Shown here piece after piece: positions 44,169-53,837 of a DNA stretch of 64,000 nt (the first letter of the stretch is position 1; each line of letters starts with the position of its first letter). The notes beneath the pieces are model-generated. The model saw nothing but the letters and a program-made list of their open reading frames with translations, made no database searches and was not told the DNA's origin. The DNA lies in the NCBI GenBank assembly GCA_016707285.1, contig JADJIA010000012.1:1-64000 (forward strand), written 5' to 3'. The stretch is from Ignavibacteriales bacterium. Its GTDB lineage: Bacteria > Bacteroidota > Ignavibacteria > Ignavibacteriales > Ignavibacteriaceae. A program made the translations under genes and the position numbers.

Positions 44169-46140
44169 TCATTTTACCAACAACATCTTCACCATTTGTT
44201 GTTTAGTCCCTGAGCGAAGTTGACAGAAATAGACACCACCGGAGAGATTTCCGGCTTCAAAATTTACTTGATGTTCACCGGCAGGAAGATCTTTGTTCAA
44301 GAGTGTCACAACCTTTTCACCGAGTGAGTTATAAATATCCAAAGTTGTTGTTCCTGCAACGGGTAACGAGAACCTGATGACCGTTGATGGATTAAACGGA
44401 TTTGGATAATTTTGCTCAAGCTTAAAATCATACAGATAATCTGTCGGTGTTTCAATCTCTTGTGAATATGCAAACGAACCATCATAGTCGGTTTGTTTTA
44501 TTCTGTAAAATGCTCCGGGAGTTGGAGTATTGTCGGTAAAGTTGTATGAATTAAATTGTGTTGAAGTGCCGGCTCCGTTCACATTCCCAATCGCAAAAAA
44601 ACCTTCACCACTGTTTTTCTCAACTGTGAATAAATAATTGTTTTTCTCGGTTGCTGTTACCCATTCAAGAACCACTCTTCTGCTCATGCTTCTTGCAGTA
44701 AAAGATGTAAATTCAACAGGGCTGAGCGGAATCGGTATATTAAAATTTGTAAAATAAATTGTACTTGGTAAAGTCTCATATGCTCCTCCATTCGGAAAAT
44801 AACCTTCATACCCCGCAGGATAATTATATATCAGTCTTGCATAATATTCCGAATTTGCTGAACTGAAAGAGATTCGGGGACTCATGTGATGGCTGTTTTC
44901 ATTTTTGCCCGGAGTTTCAGTTAAATTGAATGGATAAAAATAATAAGTTCCTTCAGTTCTGGTAGCGACATAAACATCACAGAGTGAATCAAGCGGATTG
45001 TTTAATGGTGGATGTACAAAGGAAACCGCATAAACACCAATGGATCTTCCTGCAGCGATATTAAGACTATAAGCCATCTGTCCCAAGGCAGGGCCCATCA
45101 AGTTTTGACCATGAGATGTCACTCAAATTTTCAGCTACCATTGCCGCAGACCAGTAACTCCCCGTTTGCAAAATTTCGGCTATCACATTCCGATTTTGTC
45201 CAACAGCCATGTTGGTATCCTGGAGTCCAAGTGCAAAATGTACTCTTCCGTCAAATCCGACCACCATATCTCCTTGTAATTGAAGGAATTGATCATCAGG
45301 TGTATAATCCCATAACCTGTCAAACCGGGTTGCGCCAACAGCCTGCCTAAAATCCACCCAATTTACAGGTGACCAGGTGGCTCCATTATCAGTTGAAGTT
45401 ACATAAGCAGGCATATAAACCAAAGGAGTGCTGCTATCGGGTTTGGCTGCGATAAAACCAAAATAGAGTTTCCCATTGTATGAATCACCTTGCAGCGGAA
45501 TAAATTCCCCTGCAATATCTGATAAATTTATAATTGGGAATGATTCAATATTAACAAGATCAGAGGTTCTGAACAGGGTATGATTCCCATTGGAAGGATT
45601 TTGACCAACCCAGAAAAAACGATTTTCTGTGTCACTCGCCCAGCATAATTGCCCTAATCGTGAACCTGTCATCTGGTTAAAGGCTACGGAGGTGGAAGTT
45701 GCATTAAAAATATCAGAAACCAGTGCCGCTCCCTGATCTATTTCGGGTATTGCTGCTACATGCCCAAAAGTTGAAAAAGCCTTTGCGGTTTGTAATGCCT
45801 GTCCGGAATCCAATTTGAGGGTTAGGGTTGGGTATCTCGCACCAAAACCGATTTGCGTATTGATCGGTGGGAGTTTCCTGCTCCATGTATTTCCATTATC
45901 TGTCGATAAATTATATACCAGGGCACTTGATGATGCATAAGTGGACTTCCCACGATGAAGAATCATCACCAGAGGAGAGTAGTGGCTTGTGGCAATTGGA
46001 CCCAGATTAGGCAGCGCAGTGCCAAATGTATTTTGCATCGTATCCACAGGTATCCATGGAGTCATCTGTGACATAACTGATACAGAACATGCCAAAGTGA
46101 TAATCAGGGTATAACTGATTTTATGGCATATATTTCTCAT
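44169..46140 (-). CDS. Secreted protein with T9SS C-terminal domain, one frameshift
   Basis: Two frames join near 45095-45110, at SWSKLDGP: dropping one C from GGGCCC links the upstream frame to GPALGQMAYSLNI. The start ATG 46138-46140 gives a signal peptide (ISYTLIITLACSVSVMSQ). The N-terminal part resembles sialidase/BNR-like exo-beta-propellers (NLSTDNGNTWSRK, VTSTDNGATWSP). The C-terminus has PVEFTSFTARSMSRRVVLEW, then the sorting domain KLEQNYPNPFNPSTVIRFSL, ending MLLVK. It is exported by the Sec system and then the type IX secretion system, or surface-anchored. The substrate is unknown. Confidence 0.82.
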
Positions 46141-46299
46141 ATTGTTTCTCACAAAATATTTTTTGTATAGAAGTGAATGATAACAAAATAACTGAATTGT
46201 CAAAGTGCTTTATAATTTTAAATTCTTTTACAGGGCTACCAATTGTTTTTCTTTGTTCGATTTTATTACTATTTTAGGCAAATAACTTTTGGAGTATTT

Positions 46300-47392
46300 A
46301 TGCGATACCAATCCAAATCGTTGACCGGGTTGATACAATTAGTTTCACTGATTTTTATTTTTATAATGTGGTAATTAATGCCCAGTTTTTGAACAATTCC
46401 GGGCTCTCATCCCTCGTAAGAGAATATATAATTCTCGACAGCTCAAAACTTCCATCAAATCCATCCGCTTTTCTTGGGGACACTTCCTATTTCCCCTGGG
46501 ATAAAAGAAATCAGTGGCAATATCACTGGGAAATGGACTCCGCACCCAGGATATCACAAATAAACTCCAGAAGAAATAAACGGTAAGTACCATGTTACAC
46601 TTTTCCCTAAGTATCAATGTTTGTCCATTATGAACCAAGAACTCAAAAGGTTTAAACTCAAGTGGAGTGGCGCTGGATTTTGTGTGAGGATAGCTCTTGG
46701 CAAAAGTGTCTTTGCCCTTGAGCTAATGAACATTATCTTGTGAATACTGAAACTCACACGTTGGGAGACACATTCAGGTTGCAAAATTATGCAGACTACT
46801 ATGAATTTGGACTCGCAAAGGGGATTGGTTATTCATATTATGCTGAACGACCTGGTTGGCCCATGCCATATCTTTGGATTGGCGTCCGCCAGGCAAAAAT
46901 TTATGATTCGGTTGGAGTAACCTTGTACTATGACCCAGCAATCAAGCCGGTCAATCAGTTACGATGCCCAATCCTTACTGATTCTGCTTATTTTAATCCA
47001 CCTTGGAGGTAAAGCACCCTTACAGTACAATTTTTCCCAATTCTTCTTTAATTTTATCGACTCTATTGACTCCAAAGGTTTTATGTTGGTCCCCAAGATA
47101 CAATTATGCCTGTAATCCACCCAATTTATTTCGAAGAACTCTTACATGTAAACTTAAACTCCACTTAAATGATTCTTTGATGAGAAAAGGGTATGCGTTT
47201 AAATATAATATCAAAGCGGTAGATAAAGGATTATCCCCATCAACCACCAAACCCGGAGTAAATACATATTATTCTGTAAAGTATCACCCAAGCGGAATTA
47301 AAAATGAAGAAGCCAAAGAAACAGATTTTAATCTATCGCAGAATTACCCCAACCCTTTTAATTCTGAGACCCTGATTTCTGTTGAATATTGA
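46300..47392 (+). pseudogene. Decayed T9SS-secreted protein
   Basis: Several plus-strand fragments in different frames look like one former secreted protein: VDRVDTISFTDFYFYNVVIN from about 46318 to 46586, TLGDTFRLQNYADYYEFGLA with GVRQAKIYDSVGVTLYY from 46740 to 47012, and a C-terminal remnant with FNLSQNYPNPFNSETLISVE ending at 47392. The sorting domain is cut short after its first strand. The number of breaks and the truncated tail suggest true decay rather than a single assembly error. The 46204-46300 gap shows nothing else. Confidence 0.7.
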
Positions 47393-47476
47393 TGGAAGAA
47401 GGGAAACCAAAAAGATGATTCTTCAAAAATAGAGTTCGAATTAATTGTCAAAGGATATAATGAGATTTCTATGAAC

Positions 47477-47516
47477 TATACAAAAAAAGCCGTTCAACCT
47501 TTAGAGTGAACGGCTA
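47477..47516. repeat. Terminator-containing direct repeat, copy 1
   Basis: About 40 bases from TATAC through an A-run and hairpin AGCCGTTCA/TGAACGGCT. The same text occurs at 48236-48276. The hairpin with the A-run is an intrinsic terminator for minus-strand transcription, here ending the PIN toxin operon. Confidence 0.85.
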
Positions 47517-47584
47517 TATTAGAATAAATTTTTCATGTTAATCGACCAGAAAAAGTTCTAAGAGTCGGATTCTGTGCAGAAGAT

Positions 47585-47788
47585 TTACTTTTCTTGCAGT
47601 ATCTCCTTAAAGAATAGATCTTTATCAAGACCTTCCTGCCATTGACGGTGTCTTTTAACAGAATCCAATCTTTTTGATTTAACCACAGATAAGAATCTGG
47701 AAGCTTCTACTGGTCCTAAGTTCTCATATAACAATAGCATTGCTTTTCGATACAATTCATTTTCATCAATAAATTCACTTGGTTTCAT
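47585..47788 (-). CDS. Putative antitoxin partner of the PIN toxin
   Basis: A 67-residue protein starting MKPSEFIDENELYRKAML with LGPVEASRFL in the middle and a basic C-terminal half ending ILQEK. Its ATG overlaps the PIN gene stop (ATGA). Similar small proteins with an ELYRKx-LGPV-RFL pattern accompany PIN domains in other phyla (family recollection, not searched). The gene order is toxin first, then partner. Confidence 0.65.
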   Translation of the reverse strand: MKPSEFIDENELYRKAMLLLYENLGPVEASRFLSVVKSKRLDSVKRHRQWQEGLDKDLFFKEILQEK

Positions 47789-48228
47789 TTCAGGTTCTCC
47801 TTTATGCAAAATGTTAATGGATCGGTCACGGAAACTTTTAATCTAAGTTTGGCTGCCTTTTTCAATAGTTTGTCATCACAAGTAATAAAAATGTCTGAAC
47901 ACTGCTCTGCCATCGCGAGGTGAGTGGCATCTGCTATTCCTAAACCTCTACGAATGAGCTCTTCTGCTCTTTGTAGAACAACCGGTAGGTCATAAAAATG
48001 ATTTTGGTCGTAGGTCCTCAACAAAGTTTCAACTTGTATCTTTTCAAAAGAATCAGAAATACTCGCAACTTCCCGATAATGAACAGGCGAAATATTAAGT
48101 TGGTAAAGTCCTTTGTGAACATGGCTCAAAATCAAATATAATGCCGAAGTCTCCATCCGAACTCTTATTTGATTTTGATCATCAAAGGGGCGACAAATAG
48201 TACAAACATCTAAATACAACTTTTTCAT
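47785..48228 (-). CDS. PIN-domain (VapC-like) ribonuclease toxin
   Basis: A 147-residue PIN-fold protein. Acidic catalytic residues are Asp7 (KKLYLDVCT), Glu in the HYREVASI segment, Asp in GLGIADATHLAMA, and Asp in IFITCDDKLLKKAA. PIN toxins cleave RNA and are held in check by the antitoxin. It is translationally coupled to the small downstream gene. The pair lies exactly between two copies of one terminator repeat. Confidence 0.85.
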   Translation of the reverse strand: MKKLYLDVCTICRPFDDQNQIRVRMETSALYLILSHVHKGLYQLNISPVHYREVASISDSFEKIQVETLLRTYDQNHFYDLPVVLQRAEELIRRGLGIADATHLAMAEQCSDIFITCDDKLLKKAAKLRLKVSVTDPLTFCIKENLK

Positions 48229-48235
48229 AGTGTAA

Positions 48236-48276
48236 TATACAAAAAAAAGCCGTTCAACCTTTAGAGTGAACGGCTA
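48236..48276. repeat. Terminator-containing direct repeat, copy 2
   Basis: Matches copy 1 across about 40 bases except for one extra A in the A-run. As an intrinsic terminator on the minus strand it closes the oxidoreductase operon, 23 bases after the small helical gene. Confidence 0.85.
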
Positions 48277-48298
48277 AAAACAATACAACTTACAGCTG

Positions 48299-48565
48299 TC
48301 AAGCTTCGGGATTAAAACTCGATATTACCCCATCCACAATTTGTGACCGGGCATGGATCTCATTGAGTTTCTGAATTATTTTTAACATTTCAGATCTCCT
48401 TGATTCAATAATATCCGTCAGGAAATTTTTGATTTCGGGAGAATTGCAGTCTTCCATCATGTTTTCATAAAAATGCACTATGCTGGTCTCTTTGCGAAGT
48501 GCTTCCTGTAGTGATGCACATGAGTTTTTACAGATTTTATTGCAGTTGAAGTCTTTATCGGTCAT
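48299..48565 (-). CDS. Small Cys-rich helical protein of the oxidoreductase operon
   Basis: An 88-residue protein. The N-terminus has CNKICKNSC. Two long helices follow (SLQEALRKETSIVHFYENMM and FLTDIIESRRSEMLKIIQKL). The ExxxxxH and Glu spacing resembles half of a ferritin/rubrerythrin-like bundle, but there are too few ligands visible for a confident call. It is the last gene of the 2-oxoacid oxidoreductase operon. Function is unknown. Confidence 0.75.
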   Translation of the reverse strand: MTDKDFNCNKICKNSCASLQEALRKETSIVHFYENMMEDCNSPEIKNFLTDIIESRRSEMLKIIQKLNEIHARSQIVDGVISSFNPEA

Positions 48566-48586
48566 TTTAATTCCTGCCTTGCTGTT

Positions 48587-49147
48587 TTAAACCGGTTCTT
48601 TTAAGTACTCAGAAATTATCTCTTTCCCCTTCAACAATGCCTGTTCGTTGATTGGGATGAGATGATGATGCCTCTCGGGAAGAACTTTCTTTAAAGCCGC
48701 CAGGATAGATTCAAACTGAACTATCGGCTTCACTTCAAGAAATGCTCCAAGCATAACCATATTGGCAACTTGCTTTTTGTTTAACCTTTCGGCTTCCCTG
48801 AGGGCACTTATTCTGTAGATGTTAATGTCTGTCCTCATAGGAGGTTGAATTATAGTGGATTCCTCATAAAAGAGGGAACCGCCCGGTTTAACTGCCTTTT
48901 CGAATTTCTCCATGGAAGGCTGGTTAAGGATTATAGCGGTGTCATACTTACTTACGAGTGGTGAGCTGATTCTGCTGTCTGAAACGATTACCACACAATT
49001 TGCAGTTCCACCACGCATTTCGGGGCCATAAGATGGCATCCAACTGGTTTCTTTATTATCTATAAGAGCGGAGTAAGCGAGCATTTGTCCCATGGAAAGG
49101 ACTCCCTGACCACCAAATCCGGCAATAATGATCTCTTCTGTTTTCAT
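48587..49147 (-). CDS. 2-oxoacid:ferredoxin oxidoreductase, gamma subunit
   Basis: A 186-residue gamma subunit. The signature is IIIAGFGGQGVLSMGQMLAY followed by SWMPSYGPEMRGGTANC and LNQPSMEKFE. It binds CoA-pathway substrates in the four-subunit complex. The next gene upstream encodes the thiamine-diphosphate subunit, 15 bases away. Confidence 0.92.
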   Translation of the reverse strand: MKTEEIIIAGFGGQGVLSMGQMLAYSALIDNKETSWMPSYGPEMRGGTANCVVIVSDSRISSPLVSKYDTAIILNQPSMEKFEKAVKPGGSLFYEESTIIQPPMRTDINIYRISALREAERLNKKQVANMVMLGAFLEVKPIVQFESILAALKKVLPERHHHLIPINEQALLKGKEIISEYLKEPV

Positions 49148-49162
49148 ATCTATTCCTAAACC

Positions 49163-49963
49163 TTAATTATTTTTAACCATGACAGGATCGCCCGTTTTTG
49201 GATCGGGAACCTTGATGTCGCCGAGTGGGAACATGGGAAGCATGTTCTTTTCAATCCAGTCGATCGACTGAACAGGACTCATCTTCCACCCTGACGGGCA
49301 ATTTGAGACCACTTCTATGAAGCAGGTGCCCCGGTTTAATTTCTGATATTCAAACGCATTTTTAAATGCTTTTGTTAATTTACGAACTGCATTTGGGGTA
49401 TGCACTGCGTGGCGAGCTACATAATATGCCCCCGGCAACTGTGCGAGCAGTTCTGTAATCTTTATGGGGTTACCCATTGAAGCTGCATCCCTTCCGTAAG
49501 GAGAGGTAGCAGTTTTCATTCCGATGAGTGATGTGGGAGCCATCTGGCCGCCCGTCATTCCATAGATTGCGTTATTTACAAACACCATCAGGATGTTTTC
49601 ACCGCGGTTTACTGTGTGGATTGTTTCTGCGGTACCAATTGCAGCAAGATCGCCATCTCCCTGATAGGAGAAAACATAATTTTGTGGTCTTACTCTTTTG
49701 ATTGCTGTGGCAACTGCACTTGCTCTTCCGTGAGCTGCTTCCTGCATATCAACATTCATATAGTGATAAGCAAAAACTGAACAACCAACGGGAGCCACGC
49801 CAATTACTTCTTCCTGGATACCAAGATCACGAACCACTTCCATAAGTACTTTATGGATGACACCATGCCCACATCCTGGGCAATAGTGAAAAGGTTCACC
49901 TGTTAGAGTAACGGGATGGTTGTCATAAACCATACAATCGGGGTTAATTAAAAATTGTTCCAT
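49163..49963 (-). CDS. 2-oxoacid:ferredoxin oxidoreductase, thiamine-diphosphate (beta) subunit
   Basis: A 266-residue beta subunit. CPGCGHG near the N-terminus and the thiamine-binding pair GDGD with NNAIYGMTGGQMAPT are diagnostic. SPYGRDAASMGNPIKI shapes the active site. With the alpha subunit it decarboxylates a 2-oxoacid to the acyl-CoA while reducing ferredoxin. It resembles the VorA-type subunit, but 2-oxoglutarate as substrate cannot be excluded. Confidence 0.93.
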   Translation of the reverse strand: MEQFLINPDCMVYDNHPVTLTGEPFHYCPGCGHGVIHKVLMEVVRDLGIQEEVIGVAPVGCSVFAYHYMNVDMQEAAHGRASAVATAIKRVRPQNYVFSYQGDGDLAAIGTAETIHTVNRGENILMVFVNNAIYGMTGGQMAPTSLIGMKTATSPYGRDAASMGNPIKITELLAQLPGAYYVARHAVHTPNAVRKLTKAFKNAFEYQKLNRGTCFIEVVSNCPSGWKMSPVQSIDWIEKNMLPMFPLGDIKVPDPKTGDPVMVKNN

Positions 49964-49976
49964 CGTGTATCTCCCG

Positions 49977-51050
49977 TTATTTCATCATTGATTCAAGTTT
50001 TGTTAAAATTTCTTCCGGATTAGGGATCATTCCACCCATTCTTCCGTAGAATTGAACATCAGCTTTACCGTTTATTGAGAGTCGAACATCTTCGACCATC
50101 TGACCGGCATTCATTTCAACAACGAGGAATTTTTTTACACGGTCGGCAGTGGTATTAAGAACCTCTGTTGGGAACGGGAAAAGAGTGATGGGTCTGATAA
50201 CACCCACTTTTATTCCTTTTTCACGGGCAAGTTCGGCAGCTTTCATACAAATTCTGGCAACTAATCCAAAAGCAACAAGGATCAGATCTGCATCTTCTGT
50301 ATTGATAGATTCTGATTTAACCTCTATTTCCATCGCTTTATATTTAGCCTGGAGATCAAGATTTATCTGTTCCATTTTTTCAGGTTGAATGAAGAGAGAA
50401 GTAATAACATTCTGTTTTCTTCCTTCTTTTTTACCTGTGGTTGCCCAATCAGGAATCACATGAGGGAATTGACCCTCTGCGGGTAATTCCACTTTTTCCA
50501 TCATCTGGCCCAAGGCACCATCTGCAAGTAGCATTGCAGGAACCCTGTATTTTTCAGCCATTTTGAATCCTTCAAATACAAAATCAACCATTTCCTGAAC
50601 GGTAGAAGGGGCAAGTGTAAAAAGTTTATAGTCGCCGTGGCCACCACCTTTTACTGCCTGAAAATAATCTCCCTGTGAAGGTTGAATGGTACCCAATCCG
50701 GGACCACCACGCATAACATTAACCAATAAACATGGCAATTGTGCAGATGCGATGTAGGAGATTCCCTCTTGCATCAGGCTCATTCCGGGTGAAGAGGAAG
50801 AAGTCATAACTCTTGCTCCTGCTCCGGCAGCTCCATAAACCATATTGATTGATGCCACTTCACTTTCTGCCTGAAGGACAAGCCCCCGGCGAAGGGGAAT
50901 ATTTTCGGTAAGATATTCCATTACTTCTGATTGTGGAGTGATAGGGTAACCAAAATAAGCATCAAGTCCTGCTCTTATAGCAGCCTCAGCCAATGCTTCG
51001 TTTCCCTTCATCAACTTTATTTCTTTTCCTTTTAATTCTTGTTTCTCCAT
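49977..51050 (-). CDS. 2-oxoacid:ferredoxin oxidoreductase, alpha subunit (VorB-like)
   Basis: A 357-residue alpha subunit. Key text is LMKGNEALAEAAIRAGLDAY, FGYPITPQSEV, AESEVASINMVYGAAGAGAR and RGGPGLGTIQPSQGDYFQAV. This pattern is closest to VorB of 3-methyl-2-oxobutanoate (2-oxoisovalerate):ferredoxin oxidoreductase. A role in amino-acid fermentation, acetyl- or succinyl-CoA metabolism, or reductive carbon fixation depends on substrate, which sequence does not settle. Fourteen bases after the ferredoxin subunit gene. Confidence 0.92.
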   Translation of the reverse strand: MEKQELKGKEIKLMKGNEALAEAAIRAGLDAYFGYPITPQSEVMEYLTENIPLRRGLVLQAESEVASINMVYGAAGAGARVMTSSSSPGMSLMQEGISYIASAQLPCLLVNVMRGGPGLGTIQPSQGDYFQAVKGGGHGDYKLFTLAPSTVQEMVDFVFEGFKMAEKYRVPAMLLADGALGQMMEKVELPAEGQFPHVIPDWATTGKKEGRKQNVITSLFIQPEKMEQINLDLQAKYKAMEIEVKSESINTEDADLILVAFGLVARICMKAAELAREKGIKVGVIRPITLFPFPTEVLNTTADRVKKFLVVEMNAGQMVEDVRLSINGKADVQFYGRMGGMIPNPEEILTKLESMMK

Positions 51051-51064
51051 CGTAGTCTCTCTTT

Positions 51065-51295
51065 TTAAACCGCTTTAGCTTTTTTCTCGCGATAAACGGT
51101 TATTGCCGAATCAGGACAAACCAGTGCGCAGTTCACACAGCCGGTACAGTTATCCATATACAATTCAACGACGCGGTATCCTTTTAAGTTAATTTTATCA
51201 GAAAGGACCAATCCTTTCTGCGGGCAAGCCATTACACACAGCTCGCAACCTTTACAGAGTTCTGTATCAATAATTATTGTGCCTTTTATAGCCAT
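51065..51295 (-). CDS. 2-oxoacid:ferredoxin oxidoreductase, ferredoxin-like delta subunit
   Basis: A 76-residue 2x[4Fe-4S] protein with CKGCELCVMACP and CTGCVNCALVCP. It is the electron-transfer subunit and the first gene of the operon. The gap 51296-51544 to the divergent TonB-dependent receptor is AT-rich; I found no full promoter match in it. Confidence 0.93.
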   Translation of the reverse strand: MAIKGTIIIDTELCKGCELCVMACPQKGLVLSDKINLKGYRVVELYMDNCTGCVNCALVCPDSAITVYREKKAKAV

Positions 51296-51544
51296 TTTAT
51301 GTGATCTTTCCGTTTAAGTCCATATGTCCCCTTCCATTCAACTACTATGCCAAACTATTTTGTGACTTAAACAGATGTATTAACAACAATTAAACGGAGA
51401 GATTACCAATTTATAGAAACATCTCTTTTGATAATTCTAATAAGTGAGAAGGAAGAATAAAATGATACTCAATTTATCAGGTGATATTTTTTACCCGTTT
51501 TGAACTTAATATTAAATTTATAAGTTACAACATCAATTAAACTA

Positions 51545-53837
51545 ATGGATACAATGAGAAAATATAAAATAGCCCTGCTGATTCTTTTTATGCTTTCACC
51601 CGTGATGGTTTCTGCCCCTCTTTCGGGTGTGATTTCAGGTAAAGTAATTAATATTGCAACTAAACAACCTGTACCTTTTGCCACTGTTGTTGTGGTTGGA
51701 ACCCAAAAAGGTGCTACAACATTTGACGACGGCTCATTCTCCATTGATGGACTTGAACCCGGAACTTATCAAGTCAGAGTATCTGCAATCGGTTTTGCCA
51801 CTATAACAAGAGCGGATGTTTTGGTAACAAACAACAAACCCGCAGAGATAACATTTGAACTGCAAGAGACTACCCTGCAATTAAAGGATGTGACGATAAC
51901 ATCAGATTATTTTTATACACCACCCACAGATCTAAACTCAACCACTACCTTCTCTTATGAAGAATTGAGAAGAGCTCCCGGCGGGTTTGAGGATGTTATC
52001 AGAGCACTTTCAATTCTCCCGGGAGTGGCACAGGCTTCAGCCGGAAGAAATGATCTGGTTGTTCGCGGTGGGGCACCCTCTGAAAATTTATATATTCTTG
52101 ATGGAATTAAACTCCCGACAATTAATCATTTTGGTTCGCAGGGAGCAACAGGCGGTCCACTTTCATTTGTGAATCTCGATTTTGTAAAAGAATCGGTCTT
52201 TTCAACAGGCGGGTTTTCATCATTATATGGTGATAAACTTTCTTCAGTATTAAAAATTGATTTAAGGGATGGAAGAAGTGATAAAATAGGTGGAAAAGCA
52301 ACTATTTCAGCTTCACAATTTGGTTTTAACCTTGAAGGACCTCTGTCTGAATCATCAAATTTTATCTTTTCTGCCAGAAGAAGTTATCTCGACTTCATCT
52401 TTAAAGCCGCCGGTTTTGGATTTGTGCCCGAGTATTACGATGTTTTAACAAAATTCGATTTTAACCTCGGCAAAAACCAAAAACTTTCATACCTCTTTAT
52501 CGGAGCATTCGATAATGTAAAGTTTTTTAACGATACCGAAGACCAGCGGTATGACAACTCAAGAGTATTGGGAAGTGACCAAACCCAGTATGGAACAGGG
52601 CTTACTTTCACAAACCTCTTGGAAAAGGGTTATTTCAAAGTTGTATTATCACGGAGTTTCATCGATTATGATTCCCGTCAGAGCGATTCGCTATTAAATC
52701 CTATCTTCAAAAATGTTTCAAGAGAAGCTGAAAACAAACTTCGTTTTGAGTTTTTCCACCAGTTCTCAAAAATTACGGAACTCACTTCAGGAATCCAGGG
52801 TGAATACATCACAACCCAGTATGATGTCAGGTTACCCCGATTCAGAACTTCCTTTGGAGAATTGTTACCCGTGGATTCTGTAAACACTTCCAAAAATTTC
52901 TATAAATACAGTGCATTCACAAATGTAACCCACAGATTTTCGGCCGGACTTCTTTTTAATGCGGGATTTCGTGTGGATGACTTCAGCGGAATTAATGATG
53001 GGCTCCGTTTAAGTCCAAGATTCTCGGTTGAATATAAGTTCAATCCTGAAACGGGTGTCTCCTTCTCAACCGGAGTTTATTACCAAACACCTTCATATAT
53101 CTGGTTGATTGCAGATTCAAGAAATACCGACCTGAAACCAATCAGAGTTGATCAATATGTACTTAGTCTTGAACACAGAGTGAGTGAAGATGCAATTTTG
53201 AAGTTGGAAGGATTTTACAAAGATTACAAAAACTATCCCGCAAGTCTTGTAAGACCATATGTGGTACTCTCAAACACAGGTGCAGGCTTTGAGGGATCAG
53301 ATAATAATTTTGAATCATTTGGATTTGAACCACTTACAAGTTCAGGTGGTGGAATCGCAAAAGGAATCGAATTTTCCGCACAGAAAAAGCTTTCAACAAT
53401 TCCACTGTACGGTTTAATGAGCCTTACCTACTCGGAGATCGAAAACACTGCCTTTGATGGTGTGCCGAGACAAGGGAAATTTAATCAAAGATGGCTCTTT
53501 AATCTTTCGGGTGGATACCAGTTCAACGAATCCTGGGAAGCAAGTTTTAAATTGCGATATGCATCCGGTGCACCCTACACACCTTTTGAATCTGACGGTT
53601 CCCAACTCGTCTCGAGATATAACACAGGAACACTTCCCGATGTACACAGCCTCGATCTCAGAGTTGACAAAAATGGTTCTTTTTGAAACCGTTACCCTTA
53701 TTACCTATATAGATGTGCAGAATGTTTACAACAAAAAGAATGTTTTTGCATACAGATGGGACAGACGCGATAAAAAAGAAGACGGCGGAGGCAATATTGG
53801 AATATTACCTTCGATTGGCGTAAGTCTGGAGTTTTAA
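51545..53837 (+). CDS. TonB-dependent receptor with carboxypeptidase-regulatory-like domain, frameshift near the 3' end
   Basis: Outer-membrane transporter. A signal peptide is followed by a carboxypeptidase-like beta-sandwich (GKVINIATKQPVPFATVVVV, GTYQVRVSAIGFA), then the plug domain (LRRAPGGFEDVIRALSILPG, NDLVVRGGAPSENLYILDGI), then a large beta-barrel. The frame breaks around 53670-53690 after LDLRVDK. Adding one A and one T to two homopolymers restores KKWFFFETVTLITYIDVQN and VYNKKNVFAYRW to the final strand IGVSLEF at 53837. The cargo is unknown. The end overlaps the convergent flavoprotein gene by four bases. Confidence 0.88.

Noticed and set aside
46204..48300. Insertion sequence around the decayed gene and toxin-antitoxin pair
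   Set aside because: No transposase, inverted terminal repeats or target-site duplications were seen, only the duplicated terminator.
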